64,000 nucleotides of DNA, from assembly GCA_944739405.2 (NCBI GenBank), contig OX123199.2, positions 3,027,898 to 3,091,897 of the forward strand. Reading direction: 5' to 3'. A program made the translations under genes and the position numbers. Shown here one piece after another: positions 10,291 to 22,024 of this stretch (its first letter is position 1; each line of letters begins with the position of its first letter). The stretch comes from Euclidia mi. Lineage: Eukaryota > Arthropoda > Insecta > Lepidoptera > Erebidae. The notes under the pieces were generated by a model. That model was not told the origin of the DNA, ran no database searches, and saw only the letters and a program-made list of their open reading frames with translations.

Positions 10291-10379
10291 AATCATGTAA
10301 AGTGTAATTTAGTGAGGGTTAAAATCAATTCAAATTTACTTATCAACTTAGTTATCTAATATTATATTATATTTCGCAG

Positions 10380-10414
10380 GGATTTAGTCAAAAACGAGAT
10401 ATAAATTTGGCTAG
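10380..10414 (+). pseudogene. Possible broken mini-exon
   Basis: TATATTTCGCAG is a good acceptor and GGATTTAGTC.. resembles an exon start. However, the phase-2 frame stops after seven codons (DLVKNEI) and no GTAAGT donor follows. It lies just before the large RTE insertion. It could be a dead exon or chance. Confidence 0.25.
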
Positions 10415-10636
10415 TGAAATTATAATTATTCGAATTCAAATATTTTATTGCTCTCCATATGTTTTCATGGTGTTACATACATATATAGATCAGATATTAT
10501 TATGGACCCTGACGGGTACGGCAATTTACAAAAGAAGAAAGGAGGAAGCCGCTGGCGACAATATTTCTGTTATTTTATATTTTTATGTACATTTCTAATA
10601 ATAACAATTAAATAACTATTTACATATTGTTATTTA

Positions 10637-11516
10637 TAGAATTTGAACGTATAAAAGTGGAAAGATTTAAAGATCAGCGCGTGAATGAGATGTACAAAAA
10701 GTAATTGAGTAAACGGCTAGATAAAATCTGGAGTGATGTAAACGAGGAAAGTGTGAGTTATGGTCGGTATTTAAAACCAACGTAGTGAAATGTGCTCAAG
10801 AGGTATGCGGTTTGAGTAAAAGAAGAAGTAAGAAATGTGAGAAAGCTGACTGGTGGGATGAAACTCGAAGTATGGTTGAGAAAAAGAAAAAGGCATGGCT
10901 GAATATCCTAGCAATAGAAGCAACCAATAGAGCTAGTGGTGGTATGAATGAATATAGTGTTAAAGAAATGAAGGACAAATATAGGTGTGTGAAAGTTAAG
11001 GTTAAGGCATGTATAGAGAGGAAGAAGAACGATAAAAAGAAGAAATGTGAGGAACAATTCGGCTTAAGTTTCCGAGACAATATAAAATTGTTTTGGAAAC
11101 TCGTGAAAGAAGCGCGGGGAAAAACCATGAATGCATCAATGAAAGTAATTAGGAACGAAAGAGGTGAAGTCATGAATGAAGAAAGAATGATACTAAAGTG
11201 CTAAAAGGATTATTTTGAAGGCTTATTCGAGAAAGATGTGAGTGAAATAGAGCCAGAAGAGACGATTGATGCCTGTAGGTCCGAGAAATGAAAATGGAGT
11301 GGACGAAATAATGAAAACACTAAAAGGTATGAGGTTAGGAAAGTCTGCTGGATGTGATAAGGTGACGGCTGAAATGTTGAAGTCTGGCGATGGACTAATA
11401 GTAAACCTGCTGCATCGCCTTTTTAATCTATGTTATATACAGGGCCAGGTGCCAGATCACTGGACGAAGGCAGTGCTCGACCCAATTTATAAAGGCAAAG
11501 GTTCGCGGCAGGAATG
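10637..11516 (+). mobile_element. RTE-type LINE 'A', 5' part (split)
   Basis: Starts within the linker after the endonuclease, so the copy is 5'-truncated. Recognisable stretches are RLDKIWSDVNEESV, KADWWDETRSMVEKKKKAWL (from about 10840), VIRNERGEVMNEERMILKC, KDYFEGLFEKD, and the RT fingers MKTLKGMRLGKSAGCDKVTA. Several frameshifts and stops show it is dead. It breaks off at QECHNYR, where the next LINE is inserted, and resumes at 15246. Confidence 0.85.
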
Positions 11517-11530
11517 TCATAATTATCGCG
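11517..11530 (+). repeat. Target-site duplication, left copy
   Basis: TCATAATTATCGCG, identical to 15246-15259. The pair brackets the nested LINE and restores the RTE frame HNYRGISLLS when the insert is removed. Confidence 0.95.
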
Positions 11531-11553
11531 AAAACGAGACAACCAGCGACTAA

Positions 11554-12261
11554 GATCGTGCTAAGAAATTAACCTATGGTGAAACCATCGAAACTATTGC
11601 TAACGAGATAGCAGACTGCATAGGAATTAAACCAATAGCAATCAAGTCACTCGGCAGAGCAGGAAAGGTACATCTACTCATTTTTGATGGCAAGTACATA
11701 CTGAGAGATCTCCTGGAGAACTTCAAAACCTCGGAAAGGAAATTCTTCTGTGCACCCTCCATCAAGGCTGAACCGTTTAAAGAAAACCCCAAGCACATTA
11801 TACAGTGCAAGAAATGCTACGCATTTGATCATTCAAAACAATCGTGCTATGGCAAACAAGAGGAACCACAGATAGTTATTACAACGCAAGAGGGCACGAC
11901 GACAAAAGTCTGGAGAAATTGTAAAGGTGAAGACCACGGCGCGAACAACGCCAAATGCCCTGTATTTAAAAACATGATAGCCAGACAAATTGAACAAGCA
12001 GAGGCTAAGCAAATTAAGAGAGAGGAGAGAATTAAACGCTCTGTGGTGAGACTTGGTGTTAAATACGCAGATGTCACTAACCTCAGACAGTTTCCTAACC
12101 TGTCACAAAAAGAACCAGCACAGCCACCAACAGAACCAATGCCAGCGACAATTGACGGTCTCACACTTGAGGGCCTCTTTCAGATGCAGACACAAATGCA
12201 ACAGACACTGAAGATGCTGATGGATACTGTAAATAGGATACACTCACATCTCAATGGATAA
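11554..12261 (+). pseudogene. ORF1 (gag-like, zinc-knuckle) of nested LINE
   Basis: Open from 11554 to TAA 12259-12261 but without an initiating Met near the start. One intact CCHC knuckle, CKKCYAFDHSKQSC (about 11806-11847). A second, WRNCKGEDHGANNAKC, has its first Cys replaced by Trp. The tail is rich in Gln/Lys and ends LNG. ORF1 proteins of this kind bind element RNA. The stop overlaps the ORF2 start by 8 nt (ATGGATAATC at 12254). Confidence 0.75.
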
Positions 12262-15102
12262 TCACAATAGTAAGAAAATTCAGAATCTTAAAATCTTACA
12301 CCTGAACACGCAAGGAGTAAGAAACAAATTCAAGGAAATAAAAACGCTAGTCGACAAATATAGACCGGCTATAATTATATTAAACGAGTGCAAAATCACC
12401 TTCGAGACACAACAAAATAATATAAAAGGGTATGATAAACTTACTCACACATTGGAAAAACACTTAGCCACTGTAATGTATATACAGAAAGGACTAAGAT
12501 GGATCGAAACGGAAGTCACTCCAGGCTGGCACGATGAAAATAGGAAGATAGAGGGCGTAGGCATCAAACTTTTCACTAACCACGCAACTGGACAATACGT
12601 CAAGATCAAAGGAATATATATACAAATTCCAAACCAGCACCATGCCAGAGAAGAACTGGAGTAGACCTTAGCCGATGAGCCATCTATCATCATCGGCGAT
12701 ATGAACTTACGAATGCAAATTCTCGGCCACAGCAGAAACTCCGGCCTCGGTAACATCGTTAAAAAAGCGACGAGGGACGGTATTTGCTCTCTGAAACACG
12801 TCAATGCTCCATCTAGACTTTTCAGTCAAGGTAACACCATCCTGGACCTGGCTATAATAACACACCAGCGACTAGAAGCGCACGCTAAACAGTTAGAGAA
12901 CGTAGGCTCGGATCATCTTCCTTGGTTGCTCACGGTGAAGATTGAGCTCAACACCTATCCCGTAAAACTAAGAAATTATACGAAGACGAGAAATTAAGAG
13001 CGGCATACCAACAGACGATGTGGCAAGGTCTCAGTGACCTTAACAGAGATATCACAACAGAAGAGGAATGCGAAAAATATGTAAAAAACATGGAAAATGC
13101 CATTCTCGCAGCTCTTGACACTGACGCACCTCTGAAAAATTCATCAAGAGAAGAACGGTTACCGAAAGAAATCAACGCTATGATAGACTTACGAAACAAG
13201 CTAAAACAAATTGTATGGCAAGCAAGATACTGCAGTCCAAGATTTCAACGCGAAACACGGTCTCTTTATAACTTCGCAAAGAGAGAAGCTGCTAAAGTCC
13301 TAAAGGCATACACTGAAAAGGGCTGGCTTGACAAACTTCAAGACCCAAGAGACAATAAGTCACAAATGTGGCGTATGCAAAGAAATATGAAGAAACCTAT
13401 AATTAAATTACCAAATATCACGGGATGCAGTACAGAAATGGAAACGATCGACAAGCTCACCGATACAGCCATATTTAAAGAGGCTCAAATAGCGAAAGAT
13501 GATGAGGGCACTGAAAAGACTACACCGTTCCAACCACTAGACCCAACGGCAAAGCAAGAAGTACAATTTGAACTGAGTAGATTCAAAAACAAAAAGGCAC
13601 CAGGGCCAGACGGAATAAAAGCAGACGCTCTCAAACTTGGGGGAGAAGTCTTCATCGAAGCCTTTGTGCCTCTCGCTAATTTTATTTTGTCCACAGGCTA
13701 CTTCCCTAAGCTATGGAAAACCGGCGTGTGCATATTCCTGCACAAGACTGGCAAAGATCACCGTCACGCATCATCATACCGCCCGATCACACTGCTCAAC
13801 ATCATGGGCAAGCTATGTGAGCGTCTGATCCTGAGAAGACTTGCCGCTACTATCAACCGGCTGCAACCAACCTTTCAACACGGCTTCACACGGGCAAGAG
13901 GCACAGCAACTCAGATACTACGTACCGGCAAAATAATCACTGATGCACTAGCCATGGGAAACAGCGTGTCTATGATATCTACGGACCTTTCAAAGGCCTT
14001 CGACTCGATCAACCATAAAGGCCTAATTAAGAAACTTCAGAATCAAGAGGTTGCCAACAATATAATTAAAATAATTGAAAACTACATCGAAGGCAGAAAT
14101 TTGAGAGGTAGATTCAGAACCACTATAACCAAAGACAAAGCAATACCTCACGGCGTGCCCCAAGGTTCTATTTTAGGACCGATAATCTTCAATTTGTACG
14201 TCCATGATATCTGGGATATACAAGATCACATCAAAGGTCTTAAACTCTCTCAATATGCGGATGATCTTTGTATACTCAACAGAGCTAAGAGTCCAGAACA
14301 CGCAACTACACGTGCTGAATGGGCAGCCGATGTCATCATTGACTACTACACCAGATGGGGGCTAAAATGTAACATTGAGAAAACAGAATGCATCATGTTC
14401 TCAAAAAAGAAAAAATACCGGCCAACAGTGAAACTGAAACAACAAACGTTCCACTATCAAAAGCAGATCAGATATCTCGGTGTTATATTTGACAAGCATA
14501 TGAAGATGAACCAACACACTGAAAAGGTTGTCAAAAAACTGAAACAAGTCAGAGGAGCCCTCGGTCCTATAATAGGATACAATGCAAAGACAGAACTAGA
14601 TACGAAACTGGCCATCATTCAGGCTTGCATATTACCAGTTATGGATTACGGAGTGGTACAATTAATATCAAGATACAGCGCAACGAACCTAAGCAAAATT
14701 GAAAGACAATACAGACTGGCACTGTAAAGTGCTGCACAACTACCGAGACGAACACCGACGGAAGTAATCTGGGAAATGGCTGACCTAGAAGCCTGGCACC
14801 TACGCGCCGAGGACCTAAATACCAAAATGTTGGAAAAAGTTTCTAAGCTAGATATAGAAGATCTAAAATCCCCAGGTGAAGCCTACCAAGCACATGGCAA
14901 ATTTAACCCACTAATGGTTAATAACAGAATAGGCGAAATAATCTATGACCCTAATAAAAAAGGATACAAGCGATGGCCTACCGACAACACAAAAGCACCG
15001 CGTCCACTGAAAATAAAATCAAAGTTAATGAATTTAATAATAATTAATCTGTCAATCACGGCAATAACACTATTAATAAAACACGTAGTCTGTACATGTT
15101 AG
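12254..15102 (+). pseudogene. ORF2 (endonuclease + reverse transcriptase) of nested LINE
   Basis: Starts ATG 12254 (MDNHNSKKIQNLKILHLNTQ). Endonuclease motifs: LHLNTQG, IILNECK, IIIGDMN (about 12690) and GSDHLPW (about 12908). In-frame TAG at 12662-12664, a one-base frameshift near 12985, and TAA at 14725-14727. The RT region (from 13018) has PGPDGIKADALKLGG, YRPITLLNIMGKLCERLI, STDLSKAFDSINHKGL, GVPQGSILGPIIF and the catalytic QYADDLCIL (about 14250). Three disruptions make it inactive, but the sequence is otherwise well preserved. Confidence 0.85.
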
Positions 15103-15245
15103 CATATTACGAATAAAAAGAACACAGCAAACATAGATCCATTAGGACATAAGTTAGTTGACTCACCTCTGCGCGGCTCACCGGCCACAGAGACATTTTT
15201 TGTAAATACACAAAGTAGGCAAATAAATGATATTCTGATTCTGAT

Positions 15246-15259
15246 TCATAATTATCGCG
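15246..15259 (+). repeat. Target-site duplication, right copy
   Basis: TCATAATTATCGCG, matching 11517-11530. Confidence 0.95.
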
Positions 15260-16605
15260 GGATCAGCCTTCTTAGTGTGGTAGGAAAAATGTATGCCAGA
15301 ATATTGATTGACAGAGTAATAAATGTGACTAATGACAAGATATGGGATGTGCAAGCGGGATTTCGGAAGGGAATGGGATGTACGGCTCAAGTCTTTTCCT
15401 TGCGCTGCGTAACCGAAAAATGTCTGGCAAAAAACCAGAAGGTATATTGCGTGTTCATAGACTTGGAAAAGGCTTATGATAGAGTGGATAAAAAGGAATT
15501 ATGGAAGGTGCTATCTATGTATGAGGTGGACAATTTTATAATAAGAGCTCTGAAATCTCTGTATAGGGGTTCTAGAGCCTGTGTAAGGATTAACGGTGCC
15601 TATACAGAATGGTTTGATATCTCCAAAGGTGTCAGACAGGGTTGTACAGCCTCGCCCTGGTTGTTCAATCTATTCATGGATAGCTGCATGAATGATATAA
15701 GAAAAAATGAATGCGGGATCGATATGGTAGGATTGCGTGCTAAGTGCCTCTTGTGCGCCGATGATCAAGTCATTCTTGCGTCCTCGGCGAATGAGTTGCA
15801 GCAAATGATGGACTGCATGAACGAGAGCTTTAAAGCGAAGGGTATGAAATTAAATGCAAGAAAGATGAAAGTGATGGGGTTTGAGAAGGATGAAAGTGTG
15901 ACTGAGTGTAATATTGCGATTGAAGATGAGCATGTTGAACAAGTTGAAGAATTTGTATATTTGGGTAGCATGTTTACAAGAGATGGAAGATGTGAAGGAG
16001 ATATTAAAAGGAGAGTGACTACGGGAAACTGTGTGAATGGAGCGCTGCACGCCTTTATGAACGGTCAGACTGTGCCGAAAGAGGCGCGACTGACGGTTCA
16101 TAATGGTGTACTTGTGCCCACGCTGATGTATGGTAATGAGTGTTGGATATGGCAGAAAAAGCATGAAAGCAGAATTAACGCAGTTGAGATGCGATCATTG
16201 CGTAGTATGTGTGGGGTGAGACTGATTGATAGAATTCAGAATGCAGTAATACGAGAGCGATGTGGCCTGAAAGAAGATGTTGTGACAAGAATTGAGAAAG
16301 GAATGCTGAGATGGTTTGGATACGTGGAGCGAATGAGTGAAGAAAGAATGACGCACCAAATATATGAGGCAAACGTGTATGGGCAAGCCGGTCGCGGCCG
16401 ACCTCGTAGGACATTCGTCGACCAAATTGGTGACGTTCTGAAAAACGGCAAGGTCCGAAGCACCCGGAACCGGCGAGCATGTATGAAAAGAGTAATGAAT
16501 GTAGAGGAAGCGCGTGAGGTTTGTAAGGATAGAAGCAAGTGGCGTTCCGTTGTCTCTGCCTACCCCGACGGGAAAAAGGCGTGAGTATATGTATGTATGT
16601 ATTTA
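15246..16605 (+). mobile_element. RTE-type LINE 'A', 3' part (resumed)
   Basis: One unbroken frame from HNYRGISLLS to TGA at 16582-16584. RT motifs: DVQAGFRKGMGCTAQVFSLR, VYCVFIDLEKAYDRVDKKEL (about 15451-15500), RQGCTASPWLFNLF, and LLCADDQVILA (about 15752; Cys in place of the more usual Tyr before ADD). The C-terminal half includes VYLGSMFTRDGRCEGDIKRR, GMLRWFGYVERMSEERM, GRPRRTFVDQIGDVLKNGKV and ends KWRSVVSAYPDGKKA. The end CTCTGCCTACCCC..GGCGTGAGTATATGTATGTATG matches the tail of SINE-A. Confidence 0.9.
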
Positions 16606-16940
16606 AGTTTATATTATAATTATAGACACAAAAAATAAAGCTAGGTAATGTCAAGGATATTTTATTTTTCTATTATTGAATTAAATTAATTATTTCCTTG
16701 CAATATTTTAATTACTCAATGGTGTTTTTCATTTGTTATAATTATACCTATTTATTGGTATAAAATGGTTGGAGATTAATATTTTAAACTAAAAAAGTTA
16801 AATTATTATCATTCAAGTACCTATTCATCTATACTATAGTAACTTTTTTTTAGGAGTATACGTCTTAGTTGAGGTATGAAAATATTAAATTTGCTCTCAT
16901 TTTTAATTGTATTTAGTAATTTGTTATAAGTTTTGATTGA
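16606..16940. other. AT-rich intron sequence, nothing recognised
   Basis: Low-complexity AT-rich sequence between the RTE end and the foldback element. No ORF, repeat match or splice-site pair was found. Confidence 0.5.
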
Positions 16941-16952
16941 CATAACAGATAA

Positions 16953-17009
16953 TGTGTAATTTAACCATGCACTCAACCAGCCCGGTTGAGTGCATGGTTA
17001 AATTACACA
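16953..17009. repeat. Perfect hairpin, 26-bp arms
   Basis: 16953-16978 (TGTGTAATTTAACCATGCAC..) pairs exactly with 16984-17009 across a 5-nt loop. The right arm runs into the terminal repeat of the foldback element starting at 17001. Confidence 0.9.
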
Positions 17010-17796
17010 GATTATAGTCAATAAGGACTGGTCCGTATAATTTTACGACCTGTTTTCAGTGATATTGTAATTTTACTGGGCCGCAATAGTGATATTAAAA
17101 TAAATCTAGGTCCGCAATAGTGATATTATAATAAATCTAGGTTTAATATAAGTTGGGTTTGTGGTGGGAGCCCCGCGTGTTCTGATTGTTCAATTGACAT
17201 CAGTCGCACAGACCTACGAATGTATCACAATGACCAATCTGGTAAAACGAAAGTACCGGCTTTTTAGCGATGTTTATGAGGTTAAGTTGACGGAGCCCTG
17301 CTTTCCTATATTTATGTTCAGGGTCACTAGAAAACCTAACATAACCTATTAAGTTGACGAAACTGATGCCAAACTTCTTTTCAAAAATTACGATCTATTT
17401 ATTCATAAAAATAATTTAGTCCACTCGGGAAACTTAATAGGTTATGTTAGGTTTTATTGTGTGTGATCATATATTCAAAACCTTGCGAAACAGGGCTCCG
17501 TCAACATGGCTAAAAAGACATCGCTATGCATAGTTGGTACCTAGTAACAAAACTGAAAAATTGGTGTTCAAAAACCTGTCTCTTAATTTCTAACTCTATG
17601 TTTAATACATCTGGTAACGAAAACGGACCAATCAGCCATCGCTCTGATAATCTAACAGCTTTCGTTAACCAGTGTTATTGTCAAAATATCACTGCTTTAC
17701 AATTTCACTGTATCCGTTTAGTGAAATTATAATGGCATAGCAACTAGCACATTAAATTGTAAGGAATACGAACAATTGACTATAATCTGTGTAATT
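17001..17796. mobile_element. Foldback MITE with nested inverted arms
   Basis: Outer inverted repeats AATTACACAGATTATAGTCA at 17001-17022 and 17775-17796. Inner inverted arms at about 17260-17355 and 17425-17525 contain CCTAACATAACCTATTAAG and its complement, plus a GGAGCCCTG motif. Short direct repeats CCGCAATAGTGATATTA.. lie at 17083-17140. No transposase is present. A second element with the same AACCTAACATAACCT core lies at 44530-45079. Confidence 0.7.
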
Positions 17797-17928
17797 ATAA
17801 TGTCACTAGTGAAATTATAATATCACGGCTTTTGTAAAATCCCTGCGATATATACATAGTATGGAAGCTGTTTTTGTAACGAAATAGGTATGTAATTTAT
17901 TAAACAATTTAAAACTTATTATGTTCAG

Positions 17929-17994
17929 GTTAAGACCTTCAGAAAACGAGTGTGCATCGCGCAATTCGAACAATATCTTGCTTCGACAACTTCT
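17929..17994 (+). CDS. Mini-exon E10
   Basis: 66 nt between CTTATTATGTTCAG and GTAAGTATT. Frame G|TTA..CTT|CT; the peptide runs LRPSENECASRNSNN then ILLRQL plus Leu across the junction. It is the only recognised exon left in the 14.8 kb between E9 and E11. Confidence 0.8.
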
Positions 17995-18264
17995 GTAAGT
18001 ATTTTTGTTATAAAGAAAAAGTAGATGTAGATAACGCTCCTTTAGATATGCTGTGAAAGCAACTAACGATGTTTAAATATTTTGATAGGAAATGTAATGG
18101 GCGCTATGAGACACGTGATTTTATTAATTCAGTATTCGTATTACGCCTGCGGTTCTATTATACCTACCGCTTTCGGGCGGTTATTCTGACGCTGTCTCTT
18201 GCCTCTACTACCTTCAAGCTCCATCGTTCTTCTATACTTGAGAGAACAGTACCCTGAAATTAAG

Positions 18265-18385
18265 CTCTTGTAAGTCCTCCCACAGGATGGACTGACGTTC
18301 TGGTTAAGATTGCGGGAAGCGGATAGATGCCTGCCGCCATACGGGGAGGCCTATGTCCAGCAGTGGACGTCTCAAGGCTCACCTG
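18265..18385 (+). repeat. LINE 3'-end fragment
   Basis: GGAGGCCTATGTCCAGCAGTGGACG..AAGGCTCACC is the degraded C terminus (GEAYVQQWT) and tail of the same LINE group as 7855-7972. Confidence 0.45.
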
Positions 18386-18714
18386 GTGAATGCTTGAAGA
18401 GATTTATCTCGTCATAGTTCCAGTTACAGAGAAACAGATAGTAGCTGTTCTTTGTGCCTTTATTGTTGTTATAACCAGTCTCTTCTTAAGTCCAGTCCAG
18501 TATAGTCAAACTTAAATTCGATTGGATGGCTAACAGCTCAATGAAAAATAAAATCACTGAAAAATTTAAGTAAAATTTCTCGTAAATTGAAAAGCTTCAT
18601 AAAACCAGAGCTTTATAAACTGCCCTACGGGAGAATTTCATTAGAATAATTATGTGTACGGGCCAACCAGTACAATACAAATAGTTTTACCTTTATGCTA
18701 AACACACATTTTTA

Positions 18715-19060
18715 GGGTTCCGTAGTCCACAAGGAACCCTTATAGTTTCGTCATGTCCGTCCGTCTGTCCGTCCGCAGCCTAGCTCAAAGACGCCTGGTG
18801 CTAGAAAGCTGATATTTGACATGAATATAGACATACGATATTGTAACAAAACTGTAGAATAAAATTTAGAAAAATATTTTTTTTAAAGGTATCTCCCCTA
18901 CATATATAGTGGGGTTGATTTTGGTTGAGTACCCCATTGTGTGGGGTATCATTGGATAGGTTTTAAAAAAATATTTTTAGTTTTCTCAAATCATTTTTCG
19001 ATCAAGTGATTGATTTGTCAAATATCAAGCTTTGAACTGAAAAAAATTGTTAGACTCAAG
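18715..19060 (+). repeat. GGGTTCCGTAG-type dispersed repeat
   Basis: Starts AGGGTTCCGTAGTCCAC and continues GGAACCCTTATAGTTTCG..CCGTCCGTCTGTCCGTCCG. I know this start as an insect dispersed repeat; its class is unclear. The short inverted pair GGGTTCC / GGAACCC lies at its beginning. No coding capacity. Confidence 0.5.
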
Positions 19061-20042
19061 TGTGGGGGACACTTGACAAATAAAAACACTCGTCTTGGCT
19101 GGGATGGACTGTGTAAAGACGCCCTAGTGAATCTATAACTAGCTCTCCTTGTTCCCGTCGTTGAAATTTCTTTAACGATTGATTTCAGGTATAATATCGT
19201 GGCATTTCGGAATAAAGCAGTGTTCTAGCAAATTCATCACTCTGGCACATTTCAAAGAATCTGGTTGATGTCGTGGATGGCGGCCTGTCAAGTCGTTGTA
19301 ATACGTTTTCCGTTGTAAAGTACATCCTTTGACCATTTTCCAGATGTACGGCCAAGTGAACAACAGTGGAGTGTCTTTCATGTATTGGAAACGAAAAAAT
19401 ACGCCTAAGCGCCTCGACATAGCGTTCCATTTGAAAATGAGTGATCTCATCGTTTGAATTTTCAGCTGCAACTCCGAACACAGGCAATTCACTACCTTTG
19501 TTCACGTACGGAATGGCAATATTCAACATTTATGTGTGCTTTGAATGTTTTGGAGAGTAACGGTGAAAACGGATCAACCCAACGATTATCAACTTTAATT
19601 TGCAGCTGATTCACTTTGACTATTGTTGACCTTTCGATTTTATATTAGTGGATCGTCGGCGATAAAGTGGATATCCATCAGTGCCACTAATAGTTTCTAC
19701 TATTAATTGTTTTGGAAAGCGTTTTGAACATTTTCCATCAACCATACGGAGCATTTTTGGATTGAATATTGCACAGGAACCATGAATCATATTTTTCGTA
19801 ACAATTTCATGTAATCTTCATTTCATGGATCTTTATCATTATCAGAAATTTTCGAAGATATCACATCGTCGATTTCATTCGGTTGTATCCTCTCTACCAA
19901 CCAAATGAGGATGTGTGCATGTGGCAATCCGCGATTTTGCCACTCGACTGAATACATCCAACAGCGCGGCTCGCCGAATACGCGATGCTTAACAATGAAG
20001 TCCATGAGTGATTTTAACTTTCTTTGAACACCCTTATAATAT

Positions 20043-20718
20043 AATAATATAATGTTCTACCACATTCACACAGCACCATCTAGTCCCAAACTAAGCAGAA
20101 GCTTGTACTATGGGTACTAGATAATGGATACATACATACATACATACATATCGTCACGCCTTTTATCCCCGAAGGGGTAGGCAGAGGTGTATTTCTACAC
20201 CCACTTTTCGCCAGATATACTTTAGTCCCACGTAATAAGGGGCGAGCCTATTGCCGTACCGGGCACATTTCCAGACTCCGTGCTGCTACTGAGAATTTCG
20301 TGACAGAAAAACCCAATAACACTGCCCGGCCCAAGAATCGAACCCGGGACCTCCCGATCCCACGCGCACATCTATGCCGCGAGACCAACGAGGCAGTCGT
20401 ATAGGATTTGATGTCGAGTTTTCCGTCTCTACGCAAAGATGGTATTTGCATCGTGTTATCCCTTAGTCGCTTCTTACGACACCCACGGGAACATAGGGGG
20501 TGGCGACACTTGTATTCTATGCCGTCAACCACACGGCGGATAAACATACATATATATTTTTTTTATGTAAATACATACATATTATACATAGAAACACCCA
20601 GACCAAGACAAACATCCATGTTCATGCACACAAATGTTTGACTTGAGCGGGAATCGAACCCGCGACCTTCGGCGTAGCAGTCGCTTATACTCCCGCGGCG
20701 CCAACTGGTCGTCAAACC
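20043..20718 (-). mobile_element. SINE-D, split by another insertion
   Basis: Minus-strand copy of the 3606-3850 family. The head is at 20640-20718 (GAATCGAACCCGCGACC on +) and the 3' body at 20043-20130 (CACCATCTAGTCCCAAACTAAGC). The middle is interrupted by the SINE-A/repeat-C pair at about 20150-20545. Confidence 0.75.
20150..20545 (-). mobile_element. SINE-A plus repeat-C fragment inside SINE-D
   Basis: 20150-20395 is SINE-A on the minus strand (tail GCCTTTTATCCCCGAAGGGG on +, head GAATCGAACCCGGGACCTCC on +). 20400-20545 resembles repeat C (TTACGACACCCACGGGAACA..GTCAACCACACGG). Order of insertion: Helitron, then SINE-D, then this. Confidence 0.7.
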
Positions 20719-21445
20719 CTTGCTCTAATATCATGGCGATCAATGGGTGATTGGCCAAGAAATAATTCTTGTTGAATTTCTGTCCACTGTGGATTGCATG
20801 TGACCGTTATGAACAAATCTGGTGACGTACATACGACATGGCATCCTGAGCGTATTCATGCATATGTCGCAGACTGCCGACGTATTTTTCTGGGAAAATA
20901 GTTGTTCTACCTACATTCTGTGCATTTCCATCAGCATTGATGACATCCCGTAGATGAATGTATTCTTCAGAACGCAGTTTTGTCTGGGTCAACCTGATAA
21001 ATGTCAATCGCTCAGTTTCAACTTTCACGTACATATCCACAGCATATTGGTGGAGCAAACGCTGACATTTTAAGATATGATTGTCCTCATTTTTCCGAAC
21101 CATCAGTCTTTATGAATCAATGAATAATAATTCATTGAGCTAACTTTTTTGTTAGTTTCGAAATCTGTAACTGGATTTATCATCTTCATTGAAAAATGAT
21201 ATCCATCTTCACCTTGCCAAAATAAGGTAGGATATTGTAGCGCATCATGTAATCGATGTGCACACGCTGCAGTTGATTGCTACGCCGATGTAAAACAATA
21301 TCTCGGTTTTCTAAATTTTCACCCACGACGACAATAGCGACTTCGTCAATTATTGGCGCATTAAAACGTCTCGCGTGTTGTCGAAAATTCAACTGTAAAT
21401 CAAAGAAAACTATTTTATTCTTCTTCATAACCCAGTATATCACTT

Positions 21446-22020
21446 GTTATGTTAGTAACGTTCATGTTAGTCAATCCAAACATAATATTAGGCGTAATGG
21501 CTGTGAACTAACCGTTATGTACACTTAGAAATTCAGTTTTCTTACATCCTTTTGGTGGCAAATAAATATTTTACATGTATTTTTTATCAATACAATAACT
21601 CCAATCGAAGCACTTTGGTGATATTTGCTGCATGCACGCATTCTGGCAATTCTATGTCAAATGTCATAATGTTGCATTTAAAAAATATTATATCGTCCAA
21701 AGAGGTTAGATTAGAAATAATATTATATGGTGGTTAAGTATTCTTAATTTTTCACATTTTTCGCGCATTTTTTTTTCTTCCCTAAGAACCTTCTCTTCTT
21801 TTTAAATAACAGCTAGCCCATGATGACCTTTAGAAATTATTTAAAAGTGTAAAAATAACAATAATTGTGTATTTCAGACCATATAAATCCATACAGTTGA
21901 GGTTACATAAATATAAAAAGTGTTAAGTAGGTATCAAATTATTTACAAATTTTGTAGGCGCGACCAGCCCATGGAGAATGGACAATCCGTTTCCATTCGG
22001 CCAGAAAAAAAATTTTAGGT
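21446..22020. other. Unassigned AT-rich stretch
   Basis: No element or host exon recognised. A TATTTCAG acceptor-like site near 21880 is followed by a frame that stops before any GTAAGT donor. Confidence 0.4.
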
Positions 22021-22024
22021 AGTT

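Larger units (their letters stand above)
11531..15245 (+). mobile_element. Nested Jockey-like LINE inside RTE 'A'
   Basis: A 3715-bp insert with a perfect 14-bp target duplication. Order: ORF1 (gag-like, 11554-12261), ORF2 with endonuclease (12254-12997) and reverse transcriptase (13018-14727), a C-terminal extension to 15102, a 3' UTR, and a tail TGATATTCTGATTCTGAT. ORF1 lacks a good start, so the 5' end is slightly truncated. It is younger than the RTE it interrupts. Clade call (Jockey group) rests on CCHC knuckles in ORF1 and RT style and is moderate. Confidence 0.9.
19075..21445 (-). mobile_element. Helitron fragment, Rep region (split by SINEs)
   Basis: Read 21445 to 19075 on the minus strand. 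The N-terminal part has RRFNAPIIDEVAIVVVGENL and NRDIVLHRRSNQLQRV, then a part with RLLHQYAVDMYVKVETERL and GSLRHMHEYAQDAMSYVR. The HUH motif of the rolling-circle Rep is YSVEWQNRGLPHAHILIWL (about 19890-19950). It ends at LGRLYTVHPSQDECFYL near 19075. The Pif1-like helicase half is absent and several frameshifts are present, so it is inactive. Two SINEs interrupt it at 20043-20718. Confidence 0.85.

Noticed and set aside
10796..11173. Minus-strand hydrophobic ORF
   Set aside because: Shadow of the Lys/Glu-rich RTE linker on the opposite strand.
21873..21940. Acceptor TGTATTTCAG with possible exon
   Set aside because: The phase-2 frame stops and no GTAAGT-type donor follows.
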